A stretch of DNA of 12,424 nucleotides from Cyanobacteria bacterium UBA9971 (GTDB taxonomy: Bacteria > Cyanobacteriota > Vampirovibrionia > Gastranaerophilales > UBA9971), in contig DNRP01000055.1 in assembly GCA_003499955.1 (NCBI GenBank), forward strand, positions 1 through 12,424, read 5' to 3'. The translations under genes were made by a program, and so were the position numbers. A model generated the notes under the pieces. That model made no database searches and was not told the origin of the DNA. It was given only the letters and a program-made list of their open reading frames with translations. Positions within the stretch are counted from its first letter, which is position 1; each line of letters begins with the position of its first letter. Positions 1-7,375 of this stretch are shown in pieces.

Positions 1-1332
1 CCTTTCTGGCATGCTGAAGAACTTTTGGCAGAAGGCCGAGGTAAATTAGTTCCTTTTAATAATCCGACAGCGATGGCAAAAGAAATTAATAATCTCTTAT
101 CAAACGACCAGGAACGAGAAATGATGAGGTTTAAGGGTTATCAATACGGACGTTCAATGACTTGGAAAGAAGTTGCAAGAATGCACTTAGACCTGCTTTC
201 CGAGATTAATGAAAGAAAACCTCTTGAAAACATACAGGAAGTTGTCATTAAATATCATAAAATATTTAATGAACTGCCGGAAATAAACTTATCGCATTTA
301 AAAACGCTTACAGATGATACGGGCTTGTTGCAGCACGCAAAATACACAACTCCAAATCTTCATCACGGTTATTGCGTTGATGATAATGCGCGAGGTCTGA
401 TTGCGCTTACAAAATATTATTCACTCCGAAAAGACAAAGATGTTTTACTTTTGATACAAAAATATCTGGCGTTTTTATACTATGCATTTAATCAGGAAAA
501 CGGCAGATTCCGCAACTTTATGTCTTATGACCGCAGGTGGCTGGAGTTGGCAGGAAGCGAAGATTCCCATGCACGTGCTTTATGGGGATTAGGTATAACC
601 GTAAAAGAAGCTCCCGATAGTTCTATCAGGAATATGGCGATGCGCTTGTTTCTCGATGCACTTCCTATGGTTGAACATTTTTCTTCGCCCAGAGCGTGGG
701 GTTATACGGTTCTTGGATTACAGGCATATTTGTCAATTTATGGCGGGGATTCGTTTGTTCGGAAAATTCGTGATGATTTAGCAAGAAAAATTTATGAGCT
801 GTTTAAAAATAACGCTTCCGAGGATTGGACATGGTGTGAAAACACAGCTACATATGCAAATGCAATTTTGCCGCATGCAATGATTATTGCGGGAAAATGG
901 ATTCCTGATCAAGAAATGTATGATACAGGTATAAAATCTTTAAAATGGTTGTTAAAAGTTCAGACAGCACCTGACGGGCATCTGTCAATAATTGGTAATA
1001 GCGGATGGCTTGATAAAAATGGGAATCGTTCGATGTTTGATCAGCAGCCAATTGAAGTTAAAGGCTTAATTGACGCTTGTTTAGATGTTTATATAGCAAC
1101 CGGAGATAAACAATGGTTTGAAGAAAGCGAAAGATGCCTGAGTTGGTTTCTTGGACAGAATGACCTGCAACTTCCCGTGTGTGATTACAAAACAGGTGGC
1201 TGCTGTGACGGACTTGAAAGACAGGGAATTAACGGCAATCAGGGCGCAGAATCCACTCTTGCCTGGCTTATTTCGTTAATTAATATGAATACAGCTATGG
1301 GGCTGCAATTTCATTTAGATGAAAATATTTAG
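1..1332 (+). CDS. Glycosyltransferase (GT4-type) C-terminal part with long helical extension, 5' end outside window
   Basis: The reading frame is open from base 1 and ends at TAG 1330-1332. It has no start in the window: a TTG at 25 is possible, but the codons before it already encode PFWHAEELLAEGRG, the typical end of the nucleotide-sugar binding half of a GT4 glycosyltransferase. About 60 residues of that fold remain (LVPF, then a final helix). A roughly 340-residue region follows with motifs such as LLQHAKY, HHGYCVDDNARGLIAL and GNQGAESTLAWL. These resemble the alpha/alpha-barrel domain found fused to some GT4 enzymes, and DDNAR and the EST motif are its most conserved-looking parts. The likely role is cytoplasmic sugar transfer or processing for a surface polysaccharide; donor and acceptor are unknown. 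It appears intact at its C-terminus and lies outside the mobile region. I see no convincing terminator after it. Confidence 0.75.
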   Translation, partial: PFWHAEELLAEGRGKLVPFNNPTAMAKEINNLLSNDQEREMMRFKGYQYGRSMTWKEVARMHLDLLSEINERKPLENIQEVVIKYHKIFNELPEINLSHLKTLTDDTGLLQHAKYTTPNLHHGYCVDDNARGLIALTKYYSLRKDKDVLLLIQKYLAFLYYAFNQENGRFRNFMSYDRRWLELAGSEDSHARALWGLGITVKEAPDSSIRNMAMRLFLDALPMVEHFSSPRAWGYTVLGLQAYLSIYGGDSFVRKIRDDLARKIYELFKNNASEDWTWCENTATYANAILPHAMIIAGKWIPDQEMYDTGIKSLKWLLKVQTAPDGHLSIIGNSGWLDKNGNRSMFDQQPIEVKGLIDACLDVYIATGDKQWFEESERCLSWFLGQNDLQLPVCDYKTGGCCDGLERQGINGNQGAESTLAWLISLINMNTAMGLQFHLDENI

Positions 1333-1474
1333 TTTAAAAATCAGGAATTTTTATGTAATGTTTTTAATTTAGTACTTTTAATTATTTTATATTATTCTTA
1401 TTCTGATAGTTTCTTTTCTGTCTTTTTCAAGTCTATTTTCAGAATTACCATAATTTTAAGTATAAAAATGTTCC

Positions 1475-1503
1475 TTGACATTAAACTTACTGTTAGATAA
1501 ACT
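1475..1503 (+). promoter_or_regulatory. Putative promoter of the tRNA cluster
   Basis: A perfect -35 hexamer TTGACA lies at 1475-1480. A 17-base spacer leads to TAAACT (1498-1503), which matches four of six -10 positions. Initiation would fall near 1510, about 12 bases before tRNA-Pro. The position suits transcription of all three tRNAs as one unit, but the -10 is weak. Confidence 0.45.
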
Positions 1504-1521
1504 TAATATGTTTCAAAGTCA

Positions 1522-1595
1522 CGGGATGTAGCGCAGCTTGGTAGCGCACCTCGCTTGGGACGAGGGGGTCGCAGGTTCGAATCCTGTCATCCCGA
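1522..1595 (+). tRNA. tRNA-Pro(UGG)
   Basis: The cloverleaf is complete. The acceptor stem pairs CGGGATG (1522-1528) with CATCCCG, and the discriminator A is at 1595. The anticodon stem CCTCG/CGAGG encloses the loop CTTGGGA with anticodon TGG (1556-1558), and the T loop is TTCGAAT. The gene does not encode CCA (TTTTT follows), so the tail must be added by a nucleotidyltransferase. It is the first of three tRNAs in a row. Confidence 0.95.
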
Positions 1596-1622
1596 TTTTT
1601 CGAAACAATCAAAAAAAGTTAC

Positions 1623-1695
1623 GCGGGTGTAACTCAGTTGGTAGAGTGTCTGCCTTCCAAGCAGATTGTCGCGCGTTCGAGTCGCGTCGCCCGCT
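1623..1695 (+). tRNA. tRNA-Gly(UCC)
   Basis: The acceptor stem pairs GCGGGTG (1623-1629) with CGCCCGC (1688-1694), with discriminator T. The anticodon stem TCTGC/GCAGA encloses CTTCCAA with anticodon TCC (1656-1658), and the T loop is TTCGAGT. No CCA is encoded and a T run follows. It lies 27 bases after tRNA-Pro. Confidence 0.95.
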
Positions 1696-1733
1696 TTTTT
1701 TAAAAATTTATTTAAAAATTTTATATAAATAGT

Positions 1734-1810
1734 GGCGGGTGTCGCCAAGTGGTTAAGGCCCCGGATTGTGATTCCGGTATTCGTGGGTTCAAGTCCCATC
1801 ATCCGCCCCA
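1734..1810 (+). tRNA. tRNA-His(GUG), CCA encoded, probable integration site
   Basis: The extra G-1 typical of tRNA-His is at 1734 and pairs with C73 (1807). The acceptor stem pairs GCGGGTG with CATCCGC. The anticodon GTG is at 1768-1770, between CCGGA and TCCGG, and the T loop is TTCAAGT. Unlike its two neighbours it encodes CCA (1808-1810). A serine-recombinase C-terminal reading frame on the other strand ends inside its T arm at 1789. I infer that an integrating element replaced the 3' end of this gene and brought the CCA with it. Confidence 0.94.
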
Positions 1811-2003
1811 TTTACTTTTTGAGCTAAAATTCGTAGTTTTTCAAAGACGAGTTTCAGCTCTATGTTTATGTTTACACCATCATAAGTTAGGGTTCTAACC
1901 ATCAAAAAAATCATTTGTTTTTTCTCTGTTGCTGTTGCTTTTCTGAACATTAGAGGTAAGTTATTACAGAATTTCAACATTAAATCCATTCTTTCATATA
2001 CAA
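1789..2003 (-). pseudogene. Large serine recombinase, C-terminal remnant next to tRNA-His
   Basis: On the minus strand the frame reads from the break at about 2003 through MDLMLKFCNNLPLMF, ATATEKKQMIFLMV and TYDGVNINIELKLVFEKL, then stops at TGA (1791-1789) within tRNA-His. The pattern is a helix, then a T-x-x-E-K-K segment, then a short beta hairpin (YDGVNINIEL). This is the usual extreme C-terminus of large serine recombinases, after the coiled coil and zinc domain. The catalytic and recombinase domains are absent. The missing upstream coiled coil continues at 8761-8843, beyond a 111-bp shared stretch, so this gene was probably split by the 6.7 kb insertion. It is non-functional as it stands. 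Confidence 0.65.
1893..2003. repeat. 111-bp direct repeat, left copy (pairs with 8650-8760)
   Basis: This stretch aligns without gaps to 8650-8760, in the same orientation, with three mismatches (at 1903, 1906 and the base after ATTAG). Similarity stops abruptly at both ends. Both copies encode the same piece of serine recombinase on the minus strand. They bracket the tyrosine recombinase, HNH, MerR and kelch genes and are candidate attL/attR or target duplication of that block. Confidence 0.85.
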
Positions 2004-2029
2004 GTCTTGGGATATGTATATGTCATGCA

Positions 2030-2740
2030 TTAATTGTTCAAATACTTCATCAAGATACTCTTTTGCAAACGAGCTTTTTGGAGATGTTTGAACTGTTTTT
2101 CTGATTTAACTCTGGGGACTTTATACAGCGTGTTTTCATCTGTACTGATTTTAGTTGGAAAAATTTTTGCGTTTTCATAATCAAAAGCATAGGTTATATA
2201 TAAATCATTTGCGTTTTTATCATTAGGATCAGAATAAAGAATGGTATCAATATAATAAATGCCGTTGTTTTCCTTCATTGTGCTGTTAAAAATGCCAAAA
2301 TGTTGATTCCGTAAAGGAAATTTTAAAGGGACATCTTTTACACCGTCCGCCAGACTTATAAAATCAAAGCCTCCTGTAGAATGATTTATTTGTCTGTCTT
2401 CTAAGCTCATGGACATTTCTATCTGTTGAAGTTTACCCTGTATCGTTCTAATTGTTGCACCAGAAGCATTTTCTCTAATAGCTTTATAAAGTTCATCTTT
2501 TTGTTGTTTATAAACTGCTCCTCTTTGTTCTTTAAGCTTCAATTTGTCTTCTTCTGTCAAATTAGCTCTATTGGCATCATCTAATGTTTCTATAAAGTTA
2601 AAAATCGGAAGACTTGAAGAATTTTCTCCAGCTGACCAAATTAAATTAGCAGTTTCATCATCTTCAGCCTTAACCTTTGTTCCAGCAAAAATAATTACGG
2701 TTGTCAGTAAAAGACAAAGTAATAATAAACTTTTCTTCAT
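2030..2740 (-). CDS. Secreted protein of unknown function
   Basis: The protein is 236 residues. ATG at 2740 is preceded by a strong Shine-Dalgarno AAGGAGA. The N-terminus is a classic Sec signal peptide: MKK, a leucine-rich core (residues 4-19) and a likely cleavage site after V-K-A at residue 25. The mature part starts acidic. It then has a charged, probably coiled-coil helix at about residues 60-112, followed by a mixed region (about 120-210) with alternating aromatic and charged residues that could be beta structure. There is no lipobox and there are no later membrane segments, so it is probably periplasmic or extracellular. I do not recognise the family. It is divergent to the MerR-type gene across a 197-base gap. 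It begins 27 bases from the left repeat, so it would be the first cargo gene of the putative element. Confidence 0.75.
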   Translation of the reverse strand: MKKSLLLLCLLLTTVIIFAGTKVKAEDDETANLIWSAGENSSSLPIFNFIETLDDANRANLTEEDKLKLKEQRGAVYKQQKDELYKAIRENASGATIRTIQGKLQQIEMSMSLEDRQINHSTGGFDFISLADGVKDVPLKFPLRNQHFGIFNSTMKENNGIYYIDTILYSDPNDKNANDLYITYAFDYENAKIFPTKISTDENTLYKVPRVKSEKQFKHLQKARLQKSILMKYLNN

Positions 2741-2829
2741 GAATATCTCCTTTATTGCTTATTAATTGATTTTAATTTTCTCATCCTACTTACCCAGATC
2801 ATATTAAATATTGCTAATGTAATTGTCAG

Positions 2830-2868
2830 TTTACATATGAACATATCATCATATACAGCATATGTAAA
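2830..2868. promoter_or_regulatory. 10-bp perfect inverted repeat between divergent genes, possible operator
   Basis: TTTACATATG (2830-2839) and CATATGTAAA (2859-2868) are perfect inverted repeats separated by 19 bases. Each arm also holds the palindrome CATATG. They sit between the secreted-protein gene (minus) and the MerR-type gene (plus), about 70 bases before the latter. A TATAAT at 2900-2905 is a plausible -10 for the regulator, without a good -35. An operator for the MerR-type dimer is the simplest idea, unproven. Confidence 0.4.
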
Positions 2869-2937
2869 TATCTACACATTAAGCCTGTTAAAGCAGCCAT
2901 ATAATTGATATGTGTAATTTCTTAATAGGTTTTGCAA

Positions 2938-3243
2938 ATGAGTGTAAACAAATCTAAGCCTGTTTATAGTACAGGTGTTGCTGCTGATTTAAGCGGTTTG
3001 TCTCCAGATACATTAAGGAACTATGAAAAAGCGGGATTAATTAAACCACATCGAACAAAGGGTGGAAAAAGATTATATTCTCAAAATGATGTTGATTGGC
3101 TCATTTGTATTAAACAATTACTTGAAAAAGGCTATAATACTAAAGTTATTAAAAAATTATTACAATATGAACCATGTTGGCAGTTAAATGAATGTCCTGA
3201 AGAAATAAAAGCAAAATGCCAAATTATCAAAGACAATCTGTGA
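2938..3243 (+). CDS. MerR-type transcriptional regulator with C-terminal cysteine motif
   Basis: The protein is 101 residues from ATG 2938. I prefer this start to TTG 2932 because AGG (2927-2929) is 8 bases from the ATG and only 2 from the TTG. Residues 10-48 form the winged helix-turn-helix of the MerR/HspR type (GVAADLSGLSPDTLRNYEKAGLI, then the wing KGGKRLYS). A short helix follows (about 50-75), much shorter than the usual dimerisation helix. The end carries Cys80-Trp81, Cys86-Pro87 and Cys94, resembling half of a 'CW' cysteine motif that may bind metal or sense redox. It is cytoplasmic and DNA binding. It faces away from the secreted-protein gene and is followed by its own terminator. 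Targets and effector are unknown. Confidence 0.8.
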   Translation: MSVNKSKPVYSTGVAADLSGLSPDTLRNYEKAGLIKPHRTKGGKRLYSQNDVDWLICIKQLLEKGYNTKVIKKLLQYEPCWQLNECPEEIKAKCQIIKDNL

Positions 3244-3314
3244 TTATTTTCTTATTGTTGCAAATTTAAGCAAAAAACTAAAATAGTCCTATAGTTAATT
3301 ATATCAAGTTTCTC

Positions 3315-3362
3315 AGCCTATAGATTCAACAAGTGCTTATAGCAAGCATCTACAGGCTTTTT
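3315..3362 (+). terminator. Rho-independent terminator after the MerR-type gene
   Basis: An 11-bp stem with one mismatch (AGCCTATAGAT at 3315-3325, ATCTACAGGCT at 3348-3358) encloses a smaller TGCTT/AAGCA hairpin and is followed by TTTTT. It lies 72 bases after the MerR-type stop codon. Confidence 0.65.
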
Positions 3363-3592
3363 GCAAATTTGAATCAAAAGTAAGGTCGATGAAAATCTTA
3401 AGTGATAGTTTTATATTTCATATTGTGTATTTTGTTGCAATTTGAACTATTCTTAGACATATCAAAACAACTAAAAGGTATTTTAAGGATTATTGAGATA
3501 TTAAATCATCAACTGATGTACAAACGTTTGAAATAACATAATTATAATTATCGGACATATTCATTTTTACTATATGCTGAAATAAATTTTAA
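3363..3592. other. Intergenic stretch between convergent genes, no feature seen
   Basis: AT-rich sequence lies between the MerR-type terminator and the end of the kelch operon (minus). I see no start with a Shine-Dalgarno, no RNA gene and no strong terminator for the kelch operon. A small AATTATAATT palindrome at about 3540 is not enough to call. Confidence 0.4.
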
Positions 3593-4822
3593 TTAAGGTA
3601 TATATAATTCAGCTTTGTCACTATCTTTCGTATGACCTTCTGGACCGTCATAATTATAATCAATACCGCCTGTAACCAGAACATTAACATTATTGATAAG
3701 AGATGCTTGTAAATCTGAAACTCGATAATGCATACTTCCTGTAGGCATAAACTTGTTAGTCTTAGGGTTGTATATTTCAGCAGTAGAAACTACACCTATT
3801 TTATTGCCGCCTACGATTAAAACTTTATTATTTGGAAGTAATAGTGTTGAATGTCCTGTCCTTGGTGTTGTCATATCACCAGTTTTAATGAATTTATTTG
3901 TCCTAGGGTCATAAATTTCTGCATATAACCCGCCAAGTGAATTAGTACGTTTTTTGGTCCTGTGATTGTAGTTATAAGTTGGTTCAATTCCTCCAGCCAC
4001 CAGAACTCTTCCATCTGATAAAAGTGTTGTGGTAAAAGAATATCTTGAAGCCAACATTTCAGCAGCAATAGAAAATTCTCCGCTTTTGAGGTCGTACAAT
4101 TCAGACTTAGTCTGTTTATCACCACTATCTTGACCTCCGACAATAAGGACTTTCTGGTTTTTTAGGGTTATTGCAGTATTTGCAAAACGTGGAAGGTTTA
4201 GACTACCTGTAAGCGTACTTATTTTTGTATATGGATTATAAATTTCAGCACTAGATAAAGCAGTACCATAACCTTTGTTATATTGTTCAAAGGTTCTTCC
4301 TCCAGCAATCAATATCCTTCCATCAGGCATCAATGCAGCACCATAATCTCGTCTTTTCATATATAAGTGTCCCGCTGGATAAAATTTACTTAAAACAGGA
4401 TCATAAATTTCTACATAGTACGAGTGCAGGATAACAACTTTACCTGATGGCAATAAAATCGCACTACTTGGATTGAAAAATGGAGATTCGCCAAAATTCA
4501 AATTACCTGTATATGAGAAAGTTTGAGTCTTAGGATCATAAAGTTCTGCACTATTATTGCTTTTTGAACCTGCACCATCACCTCCAATTATCAGAACTTT
4601 ACCATTTGGTAATAATACTGATGAATGTGAGTATCGTTTCATGTTCATATTGGCAGTAGGAATAAATATGCTCTTTCTTGATTTATCAACAACAATATTT
4701 CTATATTGTTGGTCTTTTAAGGATTCTTCTTTTATTTCCTTATTTATATCTTTTTTTATTGCTACGAAGGTGCTTATAAATAAAACTAATACTGTAACTA
4801 TTGCAAATAGTTTCTTAAACAT
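3593..4822 (-). CDS. Membrane-anchored or secreted seven-bladed kelch-repeat propeller protein
   Basis: The protein is 409 residues from ATG 4822, which has GAGGA 8 bases upstream. An alternative TTG at 4837 overlaps the previous stop codon but has a poorer spacing. Residues about 4-22 form one hydrophobic segment, either a signal peptide or an anchor. Seven repeats of about 45-60 residues follow, each with a leucine-rich strand, a G-K/R-V-L-I-x-GG strand and an AE-I/L-Y-D/N-P turn followed by F-x-x-T/A-G. The second repeat has lost its GG (VVILHSYY). The last repeat ends at AELYIP and lacks its outer strand. The segment before repeat 1 (SIFIPTANMNMKRY) can supply it, giving a closed seven-blade ring. 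Kelch propellers usually bind proteins or glycans, and no galactose-oxidase catalytic residues are evident. It is the last gene of a three-gene operon and probably acts outside the membrane. Confidence 0.8.
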   Translation of the reverse strand: MFKKLFAIVTVLVLFISTFVAIKKDINKEIKEESLKDQQYRNIVVDKSRKSIFIPTANMNMKRYSHSSVLLPNGKVLIIGGDGAGSKSNNSAELYDPKTQTFSYTGNLNFGESPFFNPSSAILLPSGKVVILHSYYVEIYDPVLSKFYPAGHLYMKRRDYGAALMPDGRILIAGGRTFEQYNKGYGTALSSAEIYNPYTKISTLTGSLNLPRFANTAITLKNQKVLIVGGQDSGDKQTKSELYDLKSGEFSIAAEMLASRYSFTTTLLSDGRVLVAGGIEPTYNYNHRTKKRTNSLGGLYAEIYDPRTNKFIKTGDMTTPRTGHSTLLLPNNKVLIVGGNKIGVVSTAEIYNPKTNKFMPTGSMHYRVSDLQASLINNVNVLVTGGIDYNYDGPEGHTKDSDKAELYIP

Positions 4823-4833
4823 ATATTTATTCC

Positions 4834-6483
4834 TCAATTCTCCCTATATAAGTATTTTTCAATTGAAAGGATTTTATTAAAACCTCCAAATAAGAACACC
4901 GCTCCCGATGGCACTGAAACAGCCAAATGAAGGCTTCTTGGTGTTTTCATATCTGATATTCTATAAAAAGAACCTTTAGCAGGGTTATAAATCTCTGCAC
5001 TTACTGTCTCAAACGTTTTTAAATCACGCATACCTTTGTTTAGAGGAAGATAATCATCCTTAGATTTTCCACCTGCTATAAGAACTTTTCCATCAGGTAA
5101 TAATGTAGCGGTATGAAAATATCTATTTACATTTAACTCCTCTGTTGATATAAATTTGTTTTTTAGAGGGTCATATATTTCTGCATATTTACTTACCGTA
5201 TTTTGTGAGATTAATCCTCCAGTTAGAAGAACTTTGTCATCTTTTAATAGCGTTACTGTGCCATACTGATGTGGCTGTATCATTTTCCCTATAACAGTAA
5301 ATGAGTTTTTCTTGGGATCATATATTTCTGCATAATATTGATTGTCATATTGTGCTCTTAGCTTTCGTCCTCCTGCTATAAATACTTTACCATTCCGTAA
5401 TGTAACTAGAAGTGGGTATCTGTCATAGAGAAAGTTTGATTTAGGTGTGGTAATGAATGTATTAGTTATTGGGTTGAATATTTCAGCAGATTCAGTTTCT
5501 GTCTTTTGACGGTCTCCATAGTAGTATTTATCTTGGTGTCCACCGATAATAAACACTCTGCCGTTCGAAAGCATTGTTGCAGCGTGTTCGTGTCTACCGT
5601 ACTTCATATTTGGCAATTTATAGGATTTTTTAGTTTTATAATTATATACTTCTGCGCTATTAAGCTCTCCACTCTCTCCATAACCACCTGTTAATAAGAT
5701 TCTATTATCTTTTAATAATGTTGCCGTATGATCATATCTGGCTTCTTTCATATTTCCTGATTTTATAAACTTACTCGATTTAGTATCATATATTACTATG
5801 CTGGTTATTCTGTTAAAATCAGAAGAATTTGAAGTACCACCAGCAATAAGGATATTTCCATCAGGTAGTAGTGTTCCCGAATAACGAAATCGAATATCCT
5901 TAAGTCGACCTGCTCTCACGAACACATTGAATCTTGGTATTAGATTAGGTATTAATATCAGTAATACTAGCAAAATAACAGATATTGCTTTGAATGGCTT
6001 GTTTTTTAGTCTTTTTCTGACTGCATTTAACTGGTTTATAACCAAGACCACAATTGGATCACTCTGGTTTTTGCTTATCCAGTTATTAAGAGCTAAAAAA
6101 ACGAGATTTGTAAGCATAAGCGCTATAAATGTTACAATTACTGTAAACCAAAATAGCATTATTAAACTAAATATATTTAAAGCTATATCTATAAGAGCAA
6201 AAGGGCTATCGAGTTGTGCAATAGTCATAGTATCGTATGGAAAAATTAATAAATATAGTTGTTTTACTAAAATTAATGCCGCAAAATAAAGAGCAAACTT
6301 AAACTTGATAAAATTAGATATCTTGTCTTTATGTTTAAAAGTATAAATTGCTGACACAATTGATATTGCTAATATTTCAACAGGTAAAGATATTAAAGAA
6401 ATGTGAAAACCTGTAAACAAAAAAGATAAAATTATGGCTAAAAAGGCTAAAAAGAAAGGTTTATTATATAATTCAATCTTCAA
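4834..6483 (-). CDS. Polytopic membrane protein with C-terminal seven-bladed kelch propeller
   Basis: The protein is 549 residues. It starts at TTG 6483 with GAGG 8 bases upstream, since no better start exists. The first 190 residues are membrane-embedded: hydrophobic stretches at about 9-27, 30-50, 62-82, 98-140 (probably two helices) and 168-186, separated by short basic loops. The rest is a kelch propeller with seven VLIAGG-like motifs (ILIAGG, ILLTGG, VFIIGG, VFIAGG, VLLTGG, VLIAGG, VFLFGG). The closing strand probably comes from RFNVFVRAGRLKD just after the last helix. The propeller should face outward if the final helix exits. It is a paralogue in design of the next gene, 11 bases downstream or overlapping depending on the start chosen. 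It follows the small membrane protein by 20 bases. Partner and ligand are unknown. Confidence 0.8.
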   Translation of the reverse strand: MKIELYNKPFFLAFLAIILSFLFTGFHISLISLPVEILAISIVSAIYTFKHKDKISNFIKFKFALYFAALILVKQLYLLIFPYDTMTIAQLDSPFALIDIALNIFSLIMLFWFTVIVTFIALMLTNLVFLALNNWISKNQSDPIVVLVINQLNAVRKRLKNKPFKAISVILLVLLILIPNLIPRFNVFVRAGRLKDIRFRYSGTLLPDGNILIAGGTSNSSDFNRITSIVIYDTKSSKFIKSGNMKEARYDHTATLLKDNRILLTGGYGESGELNSAEVYNYKTKKSYKLPNMKYGRHEHAATMLSNGRVFIIGGHQDKYYYGDRQKTETESAEIFNPITNTFITTPKSNFLYDRYPLLVTLRNGKVFIAGGRKLRAQYDNQYYAEIYDPKKNSFTVIGKMIQPHQYGTVTLLKDDKVLLTGGLISQNTVSKYAEIYDPLKNKFISTEELNVNRYFHTATLLPDGKVLIAGGKSKDDYLPLNKGMRDLKTFETVSAEIYNPAKGSFYRISDMKTPRSLHLAVSVPSGAVFLFGGFNKILSIEKYLYREN

Positions 6484-6503
6484 TATTATTACCTCTTCTG
6501 AAT

Positions 6504-6986
6504 TTAATGACTAGTTATAACCCCATAAAATATCGTTGCTGCTAAAGGCAAGAAAATAGAAGTTATAGCTAATAACAATCCGATTACATAATAAATGGCA
6601 TAAACTGGCTCAATTATTTTTTCCAAAGATGCCAGATATTTATTAGTTATTACTCTCTTCTTGTTTTCATTTTCGTTTTCGTTAGTTATAATTTCAACAT
6701 TTTCTGTTTTGTTTCTAGAGGTTTTCTTAAAAGCCTTAACTCCTATTTCAACAAAAAATCCTGTTATCAACACACCAAATACAGCAACCCAAAGTGCCCA
6801 TAAAAAGACCAAGCCCCAACCTGCTGAGTCTACACAATTATGATAACTTACGTCATTTTTACAACTCATATGTACGTCATGTTGCATGTATACAAAGAAT
6901 ATGAAAGCCAAATAACAAATGAATATAGTTATATGGGACAATTTTAATGAGTTAAGGTATTTAAGTATTGGAGTGTTCTTTAACAT
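6504..6986 (-). CDS. Small membrane protein, first gene of the kelch operon
   Basis: The protein is 160 residues from ATG 6986. GGGAGA lies four bases before it, so the longer TTG start at 7004 is unlikely because it would place the Shine-Dalgarno inside the gene. Hydrophobic segments lie at about 18-34, 54-80 and 128-156, the last perhaps two helices. Between the first two is a loop with two cysteines about nine residues apart (CKNDVSYHNC), which could form a disulfide if exported. Between the second and third is a polar charged loop containing NENENEN, produced by a six-base repeat (TTTTCR three times at 6664-6681). No family is recognised. Its place ahead of two kelch membrane proteins suggests one complex or pathway. 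Confidence 0.7.
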   Translation of the reverse strand: MLKNTPILKYLNSLKLSHITIFICYLAFIFFVYMQHDVHMSCKNDVSYHNCVDSAGWGLVFLWALWVAVFGVLITGFFVEIGVKAFKKTSRNKTENVEIITNENENENKKRVITNKYLASLEKIIEPVYAIYYVIGLLLAITSIFLPLAATIFYGVITSH

Positions 6987-7035
6987 AAGTTCTCCCAGAT
7001 ACAATTACAGTTACATAGACACTATATTCAAACTG

Positions 7036-7044
7036 ATTATATCA
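7036..7044 (-). promoter_or_regulatory. Extended -10 promoter of the kelch operon
   Basis: On the minus strand the sequence TGATATAAT gives a perfect TATAAT with the upstream TG of an extended -10. No good -35 is seen. Initiation near 7029 would give a leader of about 43 bases to the ATG at 6986. Confidence 0.5.
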
Positions 7045-7155
7045 GAATATATATAAAATTAGTTGTTATTTTTAAGATATTTTTTTGGAGTATAGGCTAA
7101 AAACAGCAGTGAATGCTTGCTTATATCTATTTATCTAGAATCCAAAAAGTTATTT

Positions 7156-7200
7156 AAAACATTTGTTTGCTCTTGTTTATTATTTTAAACAAACTGTTTT
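7156..7200. repeat. Imperfect inverted repeat in the divergent intergenic region
   Basis: AAAACATTTGTTT (7156-7168) and AAACAAACTGTTTT (7187-7200) are complementary apart from one extra base and one mismatch, with an 18-base loop. No T tail follows on either strand, so this may be a protein-binding site rather than a terminator. Confidence 0.3.
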
Positions 7201-7237
7201 CGCTAAAATAAAACATTGTCGGTATAATTCCAAGTTA

Positions 7238-7269
7238 TAATACAACATATTGTATATTTCGTTGTATTA
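7238..7269. promoter_or_regulatory. Inverted repeat with ATACAAC half-sites upstream of the tyrosine recombinase
   Basis: TAATACAAC (7238-7246) and GTTGTATTA (7261-7269) are perfect inverted 9-mers. Inside, ATACAA and TTGTAT form a further 6-bp inverted repeat. The 9-mer ATACAACAT (7240-7248) recurs exactly at 7381-7389. Repeated and inverted short motifs next to a recombinase gene suit recombinase arm/core sites or a repressor operator. Confidence 0.45.
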
Positions 7270-7342
7270 TTCCATATTGCTTTAGATTCAGCCCTATTGC
7301 TTATAATGGACAACTTTGAATAAATTTTATTTTAAAAACATA

Positions 7343-7371
7343 TTGACAATGTCACAAAATGAGTTTATATT
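7343..7371 (+). promoter_or_regulatory. Promoter of the tyrosine recombinase
   Basis: A perfect TTGACA (7343-7348), a 17-base spacer and TATATT (7366-7371, five of six matches) make the best sigma-70-type promoter in the window. Initiation is expected near 7378. Confidence 0.7.
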
Positions 7372-7375
7372 AATC

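Noticed and set aside
1538..1811. Open reading frames on both strands across the tRNA cluster
   Set aside because: They are read-through of tRNA genes. The cloverleaf structures explain the sequence and no ribosome binding site supports translation. Only the minus-strand frame ending at 1789 continues a real recombinase remnant.
3871..4143. Minus-strand frame of 90 codons inside the kelch gene
   Set aside because: It is an alternative frame of the kelch repeats, with a composition unlike a protein family and no Shine-Dalgarno.
5927..6289. Plus-strand frame of 120 codons opposite the membrane-kelch gene
   Set aside because: It lies antisense to the transmembrane segments, whose codon pattern produces long hydrophobic antisense frames. 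No start signal is present.
6664..6681. Short TTTTCR repeats as a CRISPR or phase-variable tract
   Set aside because: There are only three six-base units, in frame inside a membrane protein. They give NENENEN and no spacer structure, and six-base changes would not shift the frame.
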